Positions 1 to 7,609 of a stretch of 13,160 nt of DNA are shown in pieces. The stretch comes from JBDNFP01 sp041689775 (GTDB taxonomy: Bacteria > Bacteroidota > Bacteroidia > Cytophagales > Spirosomataceae): the NCBI GenBank assembly GCA_041689775.1, contig JBDNFP010000201.1, positions 1 to 13,160 of the forward strand. Direction: 5' to 3'. The first letter of the stretch is position 1. The number at the start of each line of letters is the position of its first letter. Made by a program: the position numbers and the translations under genes. The notes under the pieces are model-generated. The model was given only the letters and a program-made list of their open reading frames with translations, had not been told where the DNA came from and ran no database searches.

Positions 1-1
1 A

Positions 2-127
2 GATGCCAAACGGTTTCAAACCAAGTACAAAAAGGTATCCCCGGCTATGAAACAGGGGCTCGTGAACCAAATCTACCCCTTGGAGGACCTCCTGTTAATG
101 AAGCCCTTAATGTTTACCATAGATTAA
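2..127 (+). CDS. C-terminal tail of an unrecognised protein (partial, 5' end outside window)
   Basis: An open frame enters from the left edge and stops with TAA at 125-127, giving 41 residues that end in PLMFTID. I do not recognise the family. I prefer this frame because about two thirds of its codons end in G or C, as in the well-supported genes nearby. A longer overlapping frame (1-216) has only about a quarter of such codons in the same stretch. The gene would converge on the GH9 gene, leaving about 70 bp of AT-rich DNA between the two stops, where I see no clear terminator hairpin. With so little sequence, either frame or neither could be real. Confidence 0.35.
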   Translation, partial: DAKRFQTKYKKVSPAMKQGLVNQIYPLEDLLLMKPLMFTID

Positions 128-196
128 ATGCCCAGTACCCTTTTTTGGATGTATGGTTTAGTGAAAAATTAATCGCGATGTCCCGCAGGAATACCA

Positions 197-1972
197 TTAC
201 CTTTTTCTTACCATAGCTTCTACGGCCCCCAGCAGGTAGACCAACGGGGCGTTCCAGTTGATTGCGATTTCGTTGGAGGCGTAGGAGCAGTCGTCATCGG
301 TAAAGGCTTCGTCGGGCAAATCAGAGGTATAGGTAGTACACTTGTCCTGCTTATCCGGATTTGGGCCGCCAGATAGTAGCCCAGGTACGGGCTCAGCTAC
401 GCCATCAGCAATGGAGGGTCGATGGTGCGGGTGCATGACTTGCTTGTCGCCAAAGCCCGTCAGAAACGAGTAGCCCGTTCCGTTCCGGCCCAGCAGATAA
501 TCGAGGTTCATAAGGGCAGCGTTGAGGTACTTTTTGTTTTTGGTTAATCGGTACGCCTGCAAAACGGCCACGCCCTGATTGGCTGCCACGGCGCTACTAC
601 CCCACACGTAGTCTGACTTTCTGTGCCCCATTACGGTATTCAGGTAGTGTGAATCGGTGCCTTCAATTAGAGAATCGGCTGTGGCCACGATTCTTTTGCC
701 CAGCATATCCATGTCTCTTTTTATACCAATATGTCTTTGAATATAAGCTTCCGCAGGTAACTCCGACGCGTGCCGCAAAAGCGAGTAATAGCCCAGCAGC
801 CGTACTTGGGCCCAGGAAGGGAGCGGCATCTTATCGTTGGGGTACAGATTAACTTCTGTATAGTAGATTTCGCTACGGGTGGTGATGTACAGCTCGCAGG
901 CCGCCCAGATGAATTCGTCCTCCAACGGGCGGTCTCCGTATGCTCCTGTTTTTATGCCTGGATCAAAGGTTTGATTCAGCACATTCTGGTCATACTCTAC
1001 GTCGGGGTTCACTTTCGCCCAACCCCAGGCGTGCTGCGCGGCAATCAGGCAGCTATCAGCCAGACCAGGAAGCTGCTGATCGTACCGTTTGTAGACTCGG
1101 CTCGCCTGTGCCATCACGGCCGTAAAATCCAGAGCGGCAGCCGTACTCTTTTGGACTACGTAACGGGTTTTGACTGCTTCGTGGGGCATAATCATCCCGT
1201 CGAATGAGGCGTTGGTAAGCTTATGGTACACGCCACCGTCGGTTGGATCCTGCATGGTAAGCATCCATCGCAGATTCCAGAGTACTTCGTCCAGTAAGTC
1301 GGGTAGTTGGTTATTACTTTCAGGAATGTGCAGGTTTAGTTGATCATAGTATTCTGGAAAATCCTCGTAGGCCGACAGGAGTGTACCCATCGTAATACCC
1401 GAATTGACAATATACTTGTTATAGTCCCCGGCATCCAGCCACCCGCCCGGGCTGGAAATGCTGGTTCTGGCCGGGCGGCCCGGTCCTGCCGCCGAGGGGT
1501 GTATTTTTACATCTGTATCCGGGTTACCCGACAGCCTCGCCCACTTGCCCGCGTATTTCTCGTTCAGGGGCATTGAGAGCCGCTGATAATAATACCCCTT
1601 GATGGCGGCTTTAGAAGCGGCATCATGGACGTTGTTATTAATTTCAAAAGGATAGGAAGTACCTATACCAAGAACTTCCACCACATAAGTACCGGGCTGG
1701 GTTAGGGCCGAAAAATCGGCGACACGAGTAGTCTTATCCGAAAATGGCGAATGACGACTTTCGCCCAACTTGCCTTTGAAGAGCACCTTCTTTTTTCCGG
1801 GCTCATGAACGGTAAAGATACCTACTTCGGCCCCCATTACTATTGCTAATTTAGGTGCTTGTGGGTAAAACCCCAGCTGATTAAGGCGGATGGTCTCGGT
1901 AGCAATTTGCGCCTTTATACTGAGCGGAAATAGAAAAATACAAAAGATAGCTACGCGTACGAGTCGTTTCAT
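197..1972 (-). CDS. Secreted glycoside hydrolase family 9 protein (endoglucanase-like)
   Basis: A 591-residue exported enzyme expected to hydrolyse beta-1,4-glucosidic bonds in cellulose or related beta-glucans. Residues 1-22 form a Sec signal peptide (basic MKRLVR, hydrophobic core, likely cleavage after IKAQ) with no lipobox. Residues about 25-112 match the Ig-like cellulase N-terminal domain (IRLNQLGFYP). The (alpha/alpha)6 GH9 domain follows to the C-terminus. GGWLDAGDYNKY places the catalytic aspartates at D180 and D183, HPHHRPS (514-520) is the conserved substrate-binding histidine motif, and YASNEIAINWNAP puts the general acid at E568. All key residues are present and the length is normal, so it should be active. 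The exact substrate cannot be read from sequence; GH9 also includes exo-acting and glucosaminidase members. It starts 42 bp after recQ on the same strand, so cotranscription is possible, although the functions are unrelated. No SusC/SusD pair is nearby. Confidence 0.92.
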   Translation of the reverse strand: MKRLVRVAIFCIFLFPLSIKAQIATETIRLNQLGFYPQAPKLAIVMGAEVGIFTVHEPGKKKVLFKGKLGESRHSPFSDKTTRVADFSALTQPGTYVVEVLGIGTSYPFEINNNVHDAASKAAIKGYYYQRLSMPLNEKYAGKWARLSGNPDTDVKIHPSAAGPGRPARTSISSPGGWLDAGDYNKYIVNSGITMGTLLSAYEDFPEYYDQLNLHIPESNNQLPDLLDEVLWNLRWMLTMQDPTDGGVYHKLTNASFDGMIMPHEAVKTRYVVQKSTAAALDFTAVMAQASRVYKRYDQQLPGLADSCLIAAQHAWGWAKVNPDVEYDQNVLNQTFDPGIKTGAYGDRPLEDEFIWAACELYITTRSEIYYTEVNLYPNDKMPLPSWAQVRLLGYYSLLRHASELPAEAYIQRHIGIKRDMDMLGKRIVATADSLIEGTDSHYLNTVMGHRKSDYVWGSSAVAANQGVAVLQAYRLTKNKKYLNAALMNLDYLLGRNGTGYSFLTGFGDKQVMHPHHRPSIADGVAEPVPGLLSGGPNPDKQDKCTTYTSDLPDEAFTDDDCSYASNEIAINWNAPLVYLLGAVEAMVRKR

Positions 1973-2014
1973 GCGTGGTGTTTTAGTGGAAAAGAGGTCT
2001 AAACGCCAAAGCTA

Positions 2015-4165
2015 CTATCCCCATGCCCCTTCCCGAATAGCTAACGCCAGCCGGATCATTCCGTACTCAATGCGCTCGCCCAAGAGTTCGAACAGGGGCG
2101 TCAAAGGATCTCCGGGCTTTACATTCAGTTCTTTGGCTCCGGCCAAAATTTCCTCATACATACGATCCGAAATCAGTGATCGCAAGTTGATATCGTACCC
2201 TTCGCCCCGGAGTTTTACCAGGTGCCCTACTACCGTGGAGGTCGTCAGGCCGCGCTGCTGGGCGATGTCATCAATGGTAAAACCATCCTTGTAGAGTTCA
2301 TGGGTTTGGATGAAGGTCATACCCTTTACCACGCGGGTGCCGGGTTTGGTATTTTCCTTCGCAAACTTCACAATCTCTTGCACGAAGGCCTCACCGTAGC
2401 GGCGGTACTTTTCGGCACCCACACCAGATACCGCCTTCATCTGGGCCTCCGAAACGGGGCGCTTTTGGGCCATTTCCGAAAGGGTAGCGTCGCTAAAAAT
2501 AACGTAGGGAGGTACGTTGAACGCATCCGCCATCCGCTTTCTCAATAACCGGAGCTGTTCAAACAAGGCATCGCGGATGATCTCCTGCTTGGGCTTTTCC
2601 TTCGGAACGAGTTCTTCTTCGCGGGCTTTGCGTTCTGCGATCGGAATAAACTTCACGAGTTCGAGCTTGCGACCTTCTTTCAGGATCTGCCAACTCATGG
2701 GGTTGAGTTTAAAAGCATGAGCTTCGTCGTAGGCAATATCCATCACCCCCGAGTTGAGCATCTGCCCGATGTACTCCACCCATTCTTCCCCGCGGAGGTC
2801 GTTGCCGACACCAAACGTAGGCATCTTGTCGTAGCCGTGATTGAGAAGGGTGCGGTTGCGGCTACCTCGTAAAATATCAATGAGCATACCCATCGCCACG
2901 CTTTCGCGGCTGCGGGCAATAACCGACAGTACTTTTTGGGCAAGAAGACTACCATCAAAACGAGTACGCGGATTCTGGCATACGTCGCAGTTGCCGCAGT
3001 CTTGCTCCACGGCTTCGTTAAAGTAGCTTAGCAGAATACGCCGCCGGCAGAGATCGGCCTCGGCGTACTGCTTCATACGGTTCAGCTTAGCTCGTAGTAA
3101 TTCTTTCTGCTCTTCTGGTTGCTCCGAGTTTACGATCATGTCTTGCCGCATGATGATATCCTGGTAGCTGTAAAACAGCACGGTGTCGGCCGGAGAGCCG
3201 TCACGACCTGACCGGCCAATTTCCTGATAGAAGCTCTCTACGTTAGGCGGGAGATTGTAGTGAATCACCCAGCGGACGTTGGACTTGTCAATGCCCATTC
3301 CGAAGGCAATAGTGGCTACGATGATTTGGATATCATCTTTCAGAAAATTCTCCTGCACCCGCGACCGCAAGGCGGCGGGTAGGCCTGCGTGGTAGCATTC
3401 GGCCTGGTAGCCTTTGTTTTGTAGCATAGCCGATACCGACTCAGTTGTTTTTCGGCTGAGGCAATAGATAATCCCGGGTTGTTTGGGGTGTTTTTGCAAA
3501 AAATGCTCGATTTGCGGCAGGCGTTTACGGCCCGGTAGTACGGTTAGACTCAGGTTGGGGCGGTCGAAGCTCGCTACAAAAGTAGGAGCAGACTCGGCAC
3601 CCAATTGAGCCAGAATATCCCGTCGGGTTACGCGGTCGGCGGTGGCGGTCAGGGCAATAACCGGAACCTCGGGGAAGCGCATCTTGATGGAAGATAACTG
3701 CCGGTATTCTGGTCGAAAATCGTGACCCCAGGATGAGATACAATGGGCTTCATCAACGGCAAAGAGCCTCACGTTCCAATCGCGCAGATGTTCCATGGTA
3801 TTGCCCGAAAATAGTCGTTCTGGTGCAATATAGAGTAGTTTCAATTCCCCTAGTTTAGCTTTCCAAAGTACCGAATCCTGCTCGCTACCCGATTGCGATG
3901 AGTTGAGGTAGGCTGCTTCAATACCGTTGGCGCGCAGAGCTTCCACCTGATCTTTCATGAGGGCAATCAGCGGAGAAATTACGATTGTGATGCCTTCTTG
4001 TACCAGGGCGGGTATCTGATAACAGACCGACTTACCGCCCCCGGTTGGCATCAGTACCAAGCAATCCTCCCCTTTAAGTACCGTATCTATAATCTCGGCT
4101 TGCTGGGGGCGAAACGTGTCGTATCCGAAGTATTGTTTAAGGACTTGTTCTTTGGTAAGGGACAT
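2015..4165 (-). CDS. recQ: ATP-dependent DNA helicase RecQ
   Basis: A 3'-5' superfamily 2 DNA helicase for recombination, fork repair and suppression of illegitimate exchange. In the 716 residues I see the Q-motif area (FGYDTFRPQQ, 13-22), Walker A TGGGKS (41-46), DEAH box (138-141), the TAT motif (173-175) and motif VI QEIGRSGRDG (314-323). The RecQ zinc site follows, with C373, C390, C393 and C396. A winged-helix RQC domain spans about 405-510 and an HRDC domain about 528-605. After that comes a C-terminal helix-turn-helix module (about 614-705, LTTSTVVGHLVKL), a layout common in Bacteroidota RecQ and longer than the roughly 610 residues of E. coli RecQ. The start MSLTKEQVLKQYFGY fits the family. 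The gene is divergent from folK and lies upstream of the GH9 gene. No key residue is missing. Confidence 0.96.
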   Translation of the reverse strand: MSLTKEQVLKQYFGYDTFRPQQAEIIDTVLKGEDCLVLMPTGGGKSVCYQIPALVQEGITIVISPLIALMKDQVEALRANGIEAAYLNSSQSGSEQDSVLWKAKLGELKLLYIAPERLFSGNTMEHLRDWNVRLFAVDEAHCISSWGHDFRPEYRQLSSIKMRFPEVPVIALTATADRVTRRDILAQLGAESAPTFVASFDRPNLSLTVLPGRKRLPQIEHFLQKHPKQPGIIYCLSRKTTESVSAMLQNKGYQAECYHAGLPAALRSRVQENFLKDDIQIIVATIAFGMGIDKSNVRWVIHYNLPPNVESFYQEIGRSGRDGSPADTVLFYSYQDIIMRQDMIVNSEQPEEQKELLRAKLNRMKQYAEADLCRRRILLSYFNEAVEQDCGNCDVCQNPRTRFDGSLLAQKVLSVIARSRESVAMGMLIDILRGSRNRTLLNHGYDKMPTFGVGNDLRGEEWVEYIGQMLNSGVMDIAYDEAHAFKLNPMSWQILKEGRKLELVKFIPIAERKAREEELVPKEKPKQEIIRDALFEQLRLLRKRMADAFNVPPYVIFSDATLSEMAQKRPVSEAQMKAVSGVGAEKYRRYGEAFVQEIVKFAKENTKPGTRVVKGMTFIQTHELYKDGFTIDDIAQQRGLTTSTVVGHLVKLRGEGYDINLRSLISDRMYEEILAGAKELNVKPGDPLTPLFELLGERIEYGMIRLALAIREGAWG

Positions 4166-4189
4166 GGATAAATCTTGTGTTGGTAAGCC

Positions 4190-4220
4190 AATAGCCGATA
4201 GCCATTGGCCAACGGCTATT
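4190..4220. repeat. Intergenic palindrome built from iterated ATAGCC words
   Basis: AATAGCCG (4190-4197) is exactly inverted as CGGCTATT (4213-4220). The left side is a tandem heptamer, ATAGCCG then ATAGCCA (4191-4204), and the centre contains the palindrome TTGGCCAA (4205-4212). It lies in the recQ-folK divergent region. It would form a hairpin in the 5' leader of recQ if transcription starts near the proposed -7 box at 4244-4251. It has no U-run, so it does not look like an ordinary terminator. Confidence 0.6.
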
Positions 4221-4223
4221 TAA

Positions 4224-4231
4224 TATTTTTG
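4224..4231 (+). promoter_or_regulatory. Candidate Bacteroidota -7 promoter box for folK
   Basis: TATTTTTG matches the Bacteroidota primary sigma factor -7 consensus TAnnTTTG exactly. It lies 56 bp upstream of the folK start. A possible -33 element, ATTG at 4204-4207, is only 16 bp upstream, shorter than the usual 19-21, so only the -7 half is convincing. The short motif could occur by chance in AT-rich DNA. Confidence 0.35.
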
Positions 4232-4243
4232 CCTGAATAGTAC

Positions 4244-4251
4244 CAAAACTA
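4244..4251 (-). promoter_or_regulatory. Candidate Bacteroidota -7 promoter box for recQ
   Basis: Read on the minus strand this is TAGTTTTG, an exact TAnnTTTG match, 78 bp upstream of the recQ start. I see no good TTTG at the -33 distance. With the folK box 12 bp away, the two divergent promoters would be nearly back to back, and the 4190-4220 palindrome would fall inside the recQ leader. Confidence 0.3.
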
Positions 4252-4287
4252 ATCAATAGCTGCTTAAATTCCTGCGTTTTTCATTTA

Positions 4288-4788
4288 ATGTCCATTTCTA
4301 TTTTGACCACCATTTACTTACTTTTAGGATCTAATCTGGGAGATCGCCGGGCTCTGATGCAATCAGGCATTACCTTGATTGGTGAGTGGGTAGGCGAGAT
4401 TACCCAGGTATCTTCGCTGTACGAAACAGCCCCTTGGGGTGGTATCGAGCAATCGGCTTACCTCAACCAGGTAGTTGAAGTAGTCACTGACCTTGCTCCC
4501 GAAGAAGTACTCCGGATAGTTCTGGATATTGAGCATGAATTGGGACGGGTTCGGTACGAACGTTGGGGAGCGCGGCACCTAGATATAGACCTCCTCTATT
4601 ACGGAGCCTTGCAAATGGATACGGCCCGCCTAACGGTACCGCATCCTCGCCTGCACGAGAGGCGGTTTGCCTTGATTCCCCTGACCGAGATTGCGCCGGA
4701 GTTTGTCCATCCGATTTTTCAGAAAACGAATACGGCACTACTAGCATTCTGTACCGACGAATGCGAGGTCAGCCTATTTGAAATATGA
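4288..4788 (+). CDS. folK: 2-amino-4-hydroxy-6-hydroxymethyldihydropteridine pyrophosphokinase (HPPK)
   Basis: Transfers pyrophosphate from ATP to 6-hydroxymethyl-7,8-dihydropterin, the step before dihydropteroate synthase in folate synthesis; cytosolic. The 166 residues are the normal single-domain length. The family signatures are intact: LLLGSNLGDR (11-20), YETAPWG (45-51), RWGARHLDIDLL (92-103) with the magnesium-binding pair D99 and D101, and PHPRLHERRFAL (118-129). The ATG at 4288 leaves about ten residues before the first beta strand; the family usually starts a few residues closer to the LLLGSN motif, so the extreme N-terminus is slightly uncertain. It is divergent from recQ. The oxidoreductase gene follows after 57 bp with no visible terminator, so readthrough into it is plausible. 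Confidence 0.95.
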   Translation: MSISILTTIYLLLGSNLGDRRALMQSGITLIGEWVGEITQVSSLYETAPWGGIEQSAYLNQVVEVVTDLAPEEVLRIVLDIEHELGRVRYERWGARHLDIDLLYYGALQMDTARLTVPHPRLHERRFALIPLTEIAPEFVHPIFQKTNTALLAFCTDECEVSLFEI

Positions 4789-4845
4789 TTTTTACCCTTA
4801 GTATCACAATTCAATTCTTTAAACACTAAACCCATTACCCAAATC

Positions 4846-5823
4846 ATGAATACAATCCGCTGGGGTATCATTGCCCCGGGCCGTATAGCCCATAAATTTG
4901 CTCAGGATCTACTCACCGTACAAGACGCCACCCTTTCGGCTGTTGCTTCGCGCAGTCTGGATCGGGCCAAAGAATTTGCCCAACAATACAATGCTCCGTA
5001 CGCGTATGGTAGCTACGAGGAGTTACTGGCGTGTCCCGAACTGGACGTTGTATACATCGCTTCTCCGCACGTGGGGCACCATGAGCATACCTTACTGTGC
5101 CTAAAAGCCGGTATCGCGGTACTGTGTGAAAAGCCATTTGGCATGAACCTGGGTCAGGTACAGGAAATGGTAAGTGTGGCGCGGGATAAGAAACTTTTTC
5201 TGATGGAAGCCCTGTGGAGTCGCTTTATGCCTACTACCCTAAAAACCATGGAACTGATCAAGGACGGAACCATCGGGAAGGTACTGGGTGTCCGGGCTGA
5301 CTTCGGTTTTAAAGCTATTTATGATCCGGCGGGGCGCTTGTACAACAAAGAACTAGGCGGCGGGGCGTTGATGGATATTGGTATCTATCCGTTATTTTGG
5401 TCGTACGCCATACTCGGTATGCCATCCACTCTGAAAGCATCGGCGCAGTTTAGCGATACCGGGGTAGATGTAGCCAACGGAATGGTACTGACGTATGACA
5501 ATTGTGCCTTTGCTTTTCTGGACTCTACCCTGCTGACTCGTACCGACTGTGAGGCAATTGTGTACGGAGAAAAAGGAAGTATTCGGGTGCATACCCGCTG
5601 GCACGAAAGTACCACGCTTACCTTGGAGTTAATCGATCAGGAGCCGAAGCTATTTACCTTCGAACGAGAGACGAACGGATACGACTATGAAATAGAATCC
5701 GTTGGCAAAGCATTACGGGCCGGGCAAACCGAAAACCCGGACTGGTCGCTGACGGATAGCCACAACCTCATGAGCTTACTGGATCAGGTCCGGGAAGAAA
5801 TTGGACTTGAATATGAAGGGTGA
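4846..5823 (+). CDS. Gfo/Idh/MocA family NAD(P)-dependent oxidoreductase (dihydrodiol/xylose dehydrogenase-like)
   Basis: A 325-residue cytosolic dehydrogenase. The N-terminal Rossmann domain (about 1-122) begins RWGIIAPGRIA, the nucleotide-binding turn. EKPFGMNL (95-102) contains the family EKP motif, whose lysine is catalytically important. The C-terminal alpha/beta domain contains GGGALMDIGIYP (171-182), with the Asp of the MDIG motif that lines the active site. MEALWSRFMP (120-129) is typical of the subgroup that includes dimeric dihydrodiol dehydrogenase and NADP-linked D-xylose dehydrogenase. The natural substrate, probably a sugar or sugar-like polyol, cannot be assigned. There is no signal peptide. 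It sits between folK and purM on the same strand; neither neighbour gives a metabolic clue. Its stop is 10 bp before the iterated-octamer palindrome. Confidence 0.9.
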   Translation: MNTIRWGIIAPGRIAHKFAQDLLTVQDATLSAVASRSLDRAKEFAQQYNAPYAYGSYEELLACPELDVVYIASPHVGHHEHTLLCLKAGIAVLCEKPFGMNLGQVQEMVSVARDKKLFLMEALWSRFMPTTLKTMELIKDGTIGKVLGVRADFGFKAIYDPAGRLYNKELGGGALMDIGIYPLFWSYAILGMPSTLKASAQFSDTGVDVANGMVLTYDNCAFAFLDSTLLTRTDCEAIVYGEKGSIRVHTRWHESTTLTLELIDQEPKLFTFERETNGYDYEIESVGKALRAGQTENPDWSLTDSHNLMSLLDQVREEIGLEYEG

Positions 5824-5832
5824 GCCAGTGAT

Positions 5833-5911
5833 AGAATGACAGAATGGTTGAATGAGTGAATGATTTTTCGGTTCTTTACACTTCCAATTCTATCATTCAC
5901 TCATTCAATCA
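5833..5911. repeat. Iterated-octamer palindrome upstream of purM
   Basis: Four consecutive octamers of the form (A/T)GAATG(A/G)N fill 5833-5864. The last two and the preceding bases form a left arm (5848-5864) that is perfectly inverted at 5892-5908, a 17-bp match around a 27-nt loop. Allowing one G-T wobble (5847/5909) the stem grows to 20 bp (5845-5911). No strong U-run follows, so it is not a typical intrinsic terminator. It occupies nearly the whole 95-bp gap between the oxidoreductase stop and the proposed purM start and could fold in the mRNA leader. Confidence 0.75.
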
Positions 5912-5918
5912 ATTAAAA

Positions 5919-7088
5919 TTGACTACTTCTGACCGTTATTTACAGCGTGGCGTATCTGCCTCCAAGGAGGATGTCCATAAGGCCATCGAAAAGCTGGACA
6001 AAGGAGTTTTCCCCAAAGCCTTCTGTAAGATTGTTCCTGATACCTTAGCCGGTGACCCCGACTATTGTACGATCATGCACGCCGATGGGGCAGGCACCAA
6101 GACCTCGCTTGCTTATCTGTACTGGAAAGAAACCGGAGATGTGTCAGTATGGCGCGGCATTGCTCAGGATGCGGTAGTAATGAATACGGATGATTTGCTC
6201 TGCGTGGGAGCTACCGGACCGATGCTTCTTTCGTCGACCATTGACCGTAATAAAAATAAAATACCAGGAGAGGTCATTGCCGAAATCATCAACGGTACCG
6301 AGGAGGTATTAGAGATGCTGCGCGGCTTTGGGATAGAAATATACAGTGCCGGTGGCGAAACCGCCGACGTGGGTGATTTGGTACGTACCATCACAGTCAA
6401 CAGCACCGTAATAGCGCGGATGAAACGGGCAGATGTCATAGATAACGCCAATATTCAGGCCGGTGATGTGATTGTGGGTATGGCATCCTACGGACAAGCT
6501 ACTTACGAAACCACCTACAACGGAGGGATGGGGAGTAACGGACTAACGTCAGCCCGGCACGATGTACTGGCTAAGTACTTGGCCGAGCACTATCCCGAAA
6601 GCTACGACCCGGCAGTGGATGAGTCATTGGTATACAGTGGTACCAAAAGTCTGGTAGATACCGTGGAAGGTACGCCGCTGAACGTAGGGCAGCTGATTTT
6701 GTCGCCAACCCGTACCTATGCCCCCGTCGCCAAAGCACTTCTCGACGAGCTACGACCTCATGTACATGGCATGGTACATTGTAGTGGCGGCGCCCAAACC
6801 AAAGTATTACACTTTATCGATGAGCTACACGTACTAAAAGACAATCTATTTCCGGTACCACCTTTGTTTGCCCTGATTCAAGCCGAAAGCGGTACCAGCT
6901 GGCAGGAAATGTATAAGGTGTTCAACATGGGCCATCGCTTGGAAGTGTACCTGTCCGAAGCACACGCTACCCGCGTGATCGAAATTTCAAAGTCGTTCGG
7001 GATAGATGCTCAGGTTATAGGGAGAGTAGAAGCTTCGGATAGTAAAAAATTAACGATCCGATCGGAATTTGGAGAGTTTGTGTATTGA
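5919..7088 (+). CDS. purM: Phosphoribosylformylglycinamidine cyclo-ligase, Bacteroidota type (AIR synthase)
   Basis: Closes the imidazole ring of FGAM to give aminoimidazole ribotide with ATP hydrolysis, the fifth step of purine synthesis; cytosolic. From the TTG at 5919 the protein is 389 residues and begins MTTSDRYLQRGVSASKEDVH, which fits the usual N-terminus of Bacteroidota PurM (short lead, then RY..RGVSASKEDVH). The frame also has an ATG at 5856, but that would add 21 residues encoded by the palindromic repeat, so I reject it. Conserved motifs are HADGAGTK (54-61), DDLLCVGA (91-98) and GGETADVGD (145-153), all of the PurM/PurL ATP-grasp-like fold. No Shine-Dalgarno sequence precedes the TTG; the leader is A/T-rich, as is normal in this phylum. 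An intrinsic terminator follows at 7113. The type differs from the E. coli PurM subfamily; some databases call it AIR synthase-related protein. Confidence 0.93.
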   Translation: MTTSDRYLQRGVSASKEDVHKAIEKLDKGVFPKAFCKIVPDTLAGDPDYCTIMHADGAGTKTSLAYLYWKETGDVSVWRGIAQDAVVMNTDDLLCVGATGPMLLSSTIDRNKNKIPGEVIAEIINGTEEVLEMLRGFGIEIYSAGGETADVGDLVRTITVNSTVIARMKRADVIDNANIQAGDVIVGMASYGQATYETTYNGGMGSNGLTSARHDVLAKYLAEHYPESYDPAVDESLVYSGTKSLVDTVEGTPLNVGQLILSPTRTYAPVAKALLDELRPHVHGMVHCSGGAQTKVLHFIDELHVLKDNLFPVPPLFALIQAESGTSWQEMYKVFNMGHRLEVYLSEAHATRVIEISKSFGIDAQVIGRVEASDSKKLTIRSEFGEFVY

Positions 7089-7112
7089 GGGGAACTAACG
7101 ATATTGGAATGC

Positions 7113-7150
7113 AGAAACCCTGTTCAGCTATGGACGGGGTTTCTATTTTC
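7113..7150 (+). terminator. Rho-independent terminator after purM
   Basis: AGAAACCCTGT (7113-7123) pairs with ACGGGGTTTCT (7134-7144), an 11-bp stem with a single T-G wobble and a 10-nt loop. A short T-rich tail (ATTTTC, 7145-7150) follows. It begins 24 bp after the purM stop and faces the right way. Confidence 0.8.
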
Positions 7151-7200
7151 ATATCCCGATTGGGAATTTGTATCCTTATACCGTTTAACCCGAACCACTA

Positions 7201-7469
7201 ATGCCGAATATTTTGGATTGATTTTCTTTATTTATACCGAAGATCATTTTCCCATTCATGTCCATGTAAAGTTATGCTGAGTACGAGAGTAAATTTGAAT
7301 TGCTTTACGATCTGGGCGCTTTGGAGATCAAGATGCGGAGAATAAGGGGTAAAAAGTCTTTACCTATCCGCGCAAAGGAAGGATGCTGAACAATTCATCC
7401 GGGCCTTTGAGTAGGAGTATCGTGGAAAAGTGGAATCGGATTATGGTGTATCACCTTCCGGTGGAGTAA
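7201..7469 (+). pseudogene. Decayed DUF4160 gene with multiple frameshifts
   Basis: Joined across frames, the sequence reads as a complete DUF4160 protein of about 89 residues. MPNI starts at 7201; GLIFFIYTEDHFPIHVHV follows in another frame from 7215; YAEYESKFELLYDLG and MRRIRGKKSLP lie in the first frame from 7273; DAEQFIRAFE is in a third frame from 7382; and IVEKWNRIMVYHLPVE runs from 7419 to the TAA at 7467-7469. The breaks are a lost T in the T-run at 7211-7214, an extra T near 7272, an extra G near 7381, and a frame change near 7412-7418 that also carries an in-frame TAG (7412-7414). The HxPIHVHV motif is the family hallmark. At least four lesions mean it cannot make the protein. The function of intact DUF4160 proteins is not settled; they are often found next to DUF2442 genes, as here. 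Confidence 0.8.
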
Positions 7470-7548
7470 GTTCTAACGCAGAATTAGTTTGTACTATTAA
7501 TTTGGCTAAATTCATAGCTAATATTCTATATATCAATTATTTAAAAAA

Positions 7549-7580
7549 AGCTAACAGCTACAAACTAATAGCTGTTAGCT
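7549..7580 (-). repeat. Perfect 12-bp inverted repeat, possible terminator on the minus strand
   Basis: AGCTAACAGCTA (7549-7560) is perfectly inverted as TAGCTGTTAGCT (7569-7580) around an 8-nt loop. Each arm contains the word AGCT twice. On the minus strand the stem is followed by a run of seven T (complement of 7543-7549), so it could terminate transcripts leaving hsdR, although it is about 345 bp past the hsdR stop. It lies between the two pseudogenes. It is equally explained as a member of the same type of intergenic palindrome seen at 4190 and 5833. Confidence 0.65.
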
Positions 7581-7609
7581 ACTTATGAGAAAATAACCAA
7601 GAAATTGAA

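Noticed and set aside
1..216. Open frame 1-216 as the real left-edge gene
   Set aside because: Its codons end mostly in A or T, unlike the supported genes, whereas the overlapping frame 2-127 fits; kept only as an alternative.
770..1207. 145-codon plus-strand frame opposite the GH9 gene
   Set aside because: It lies wholly within a gene with intact catalytic motifs on the other strand, and its translation is rich in Arg, Gly and Cys with no recognisable domain.
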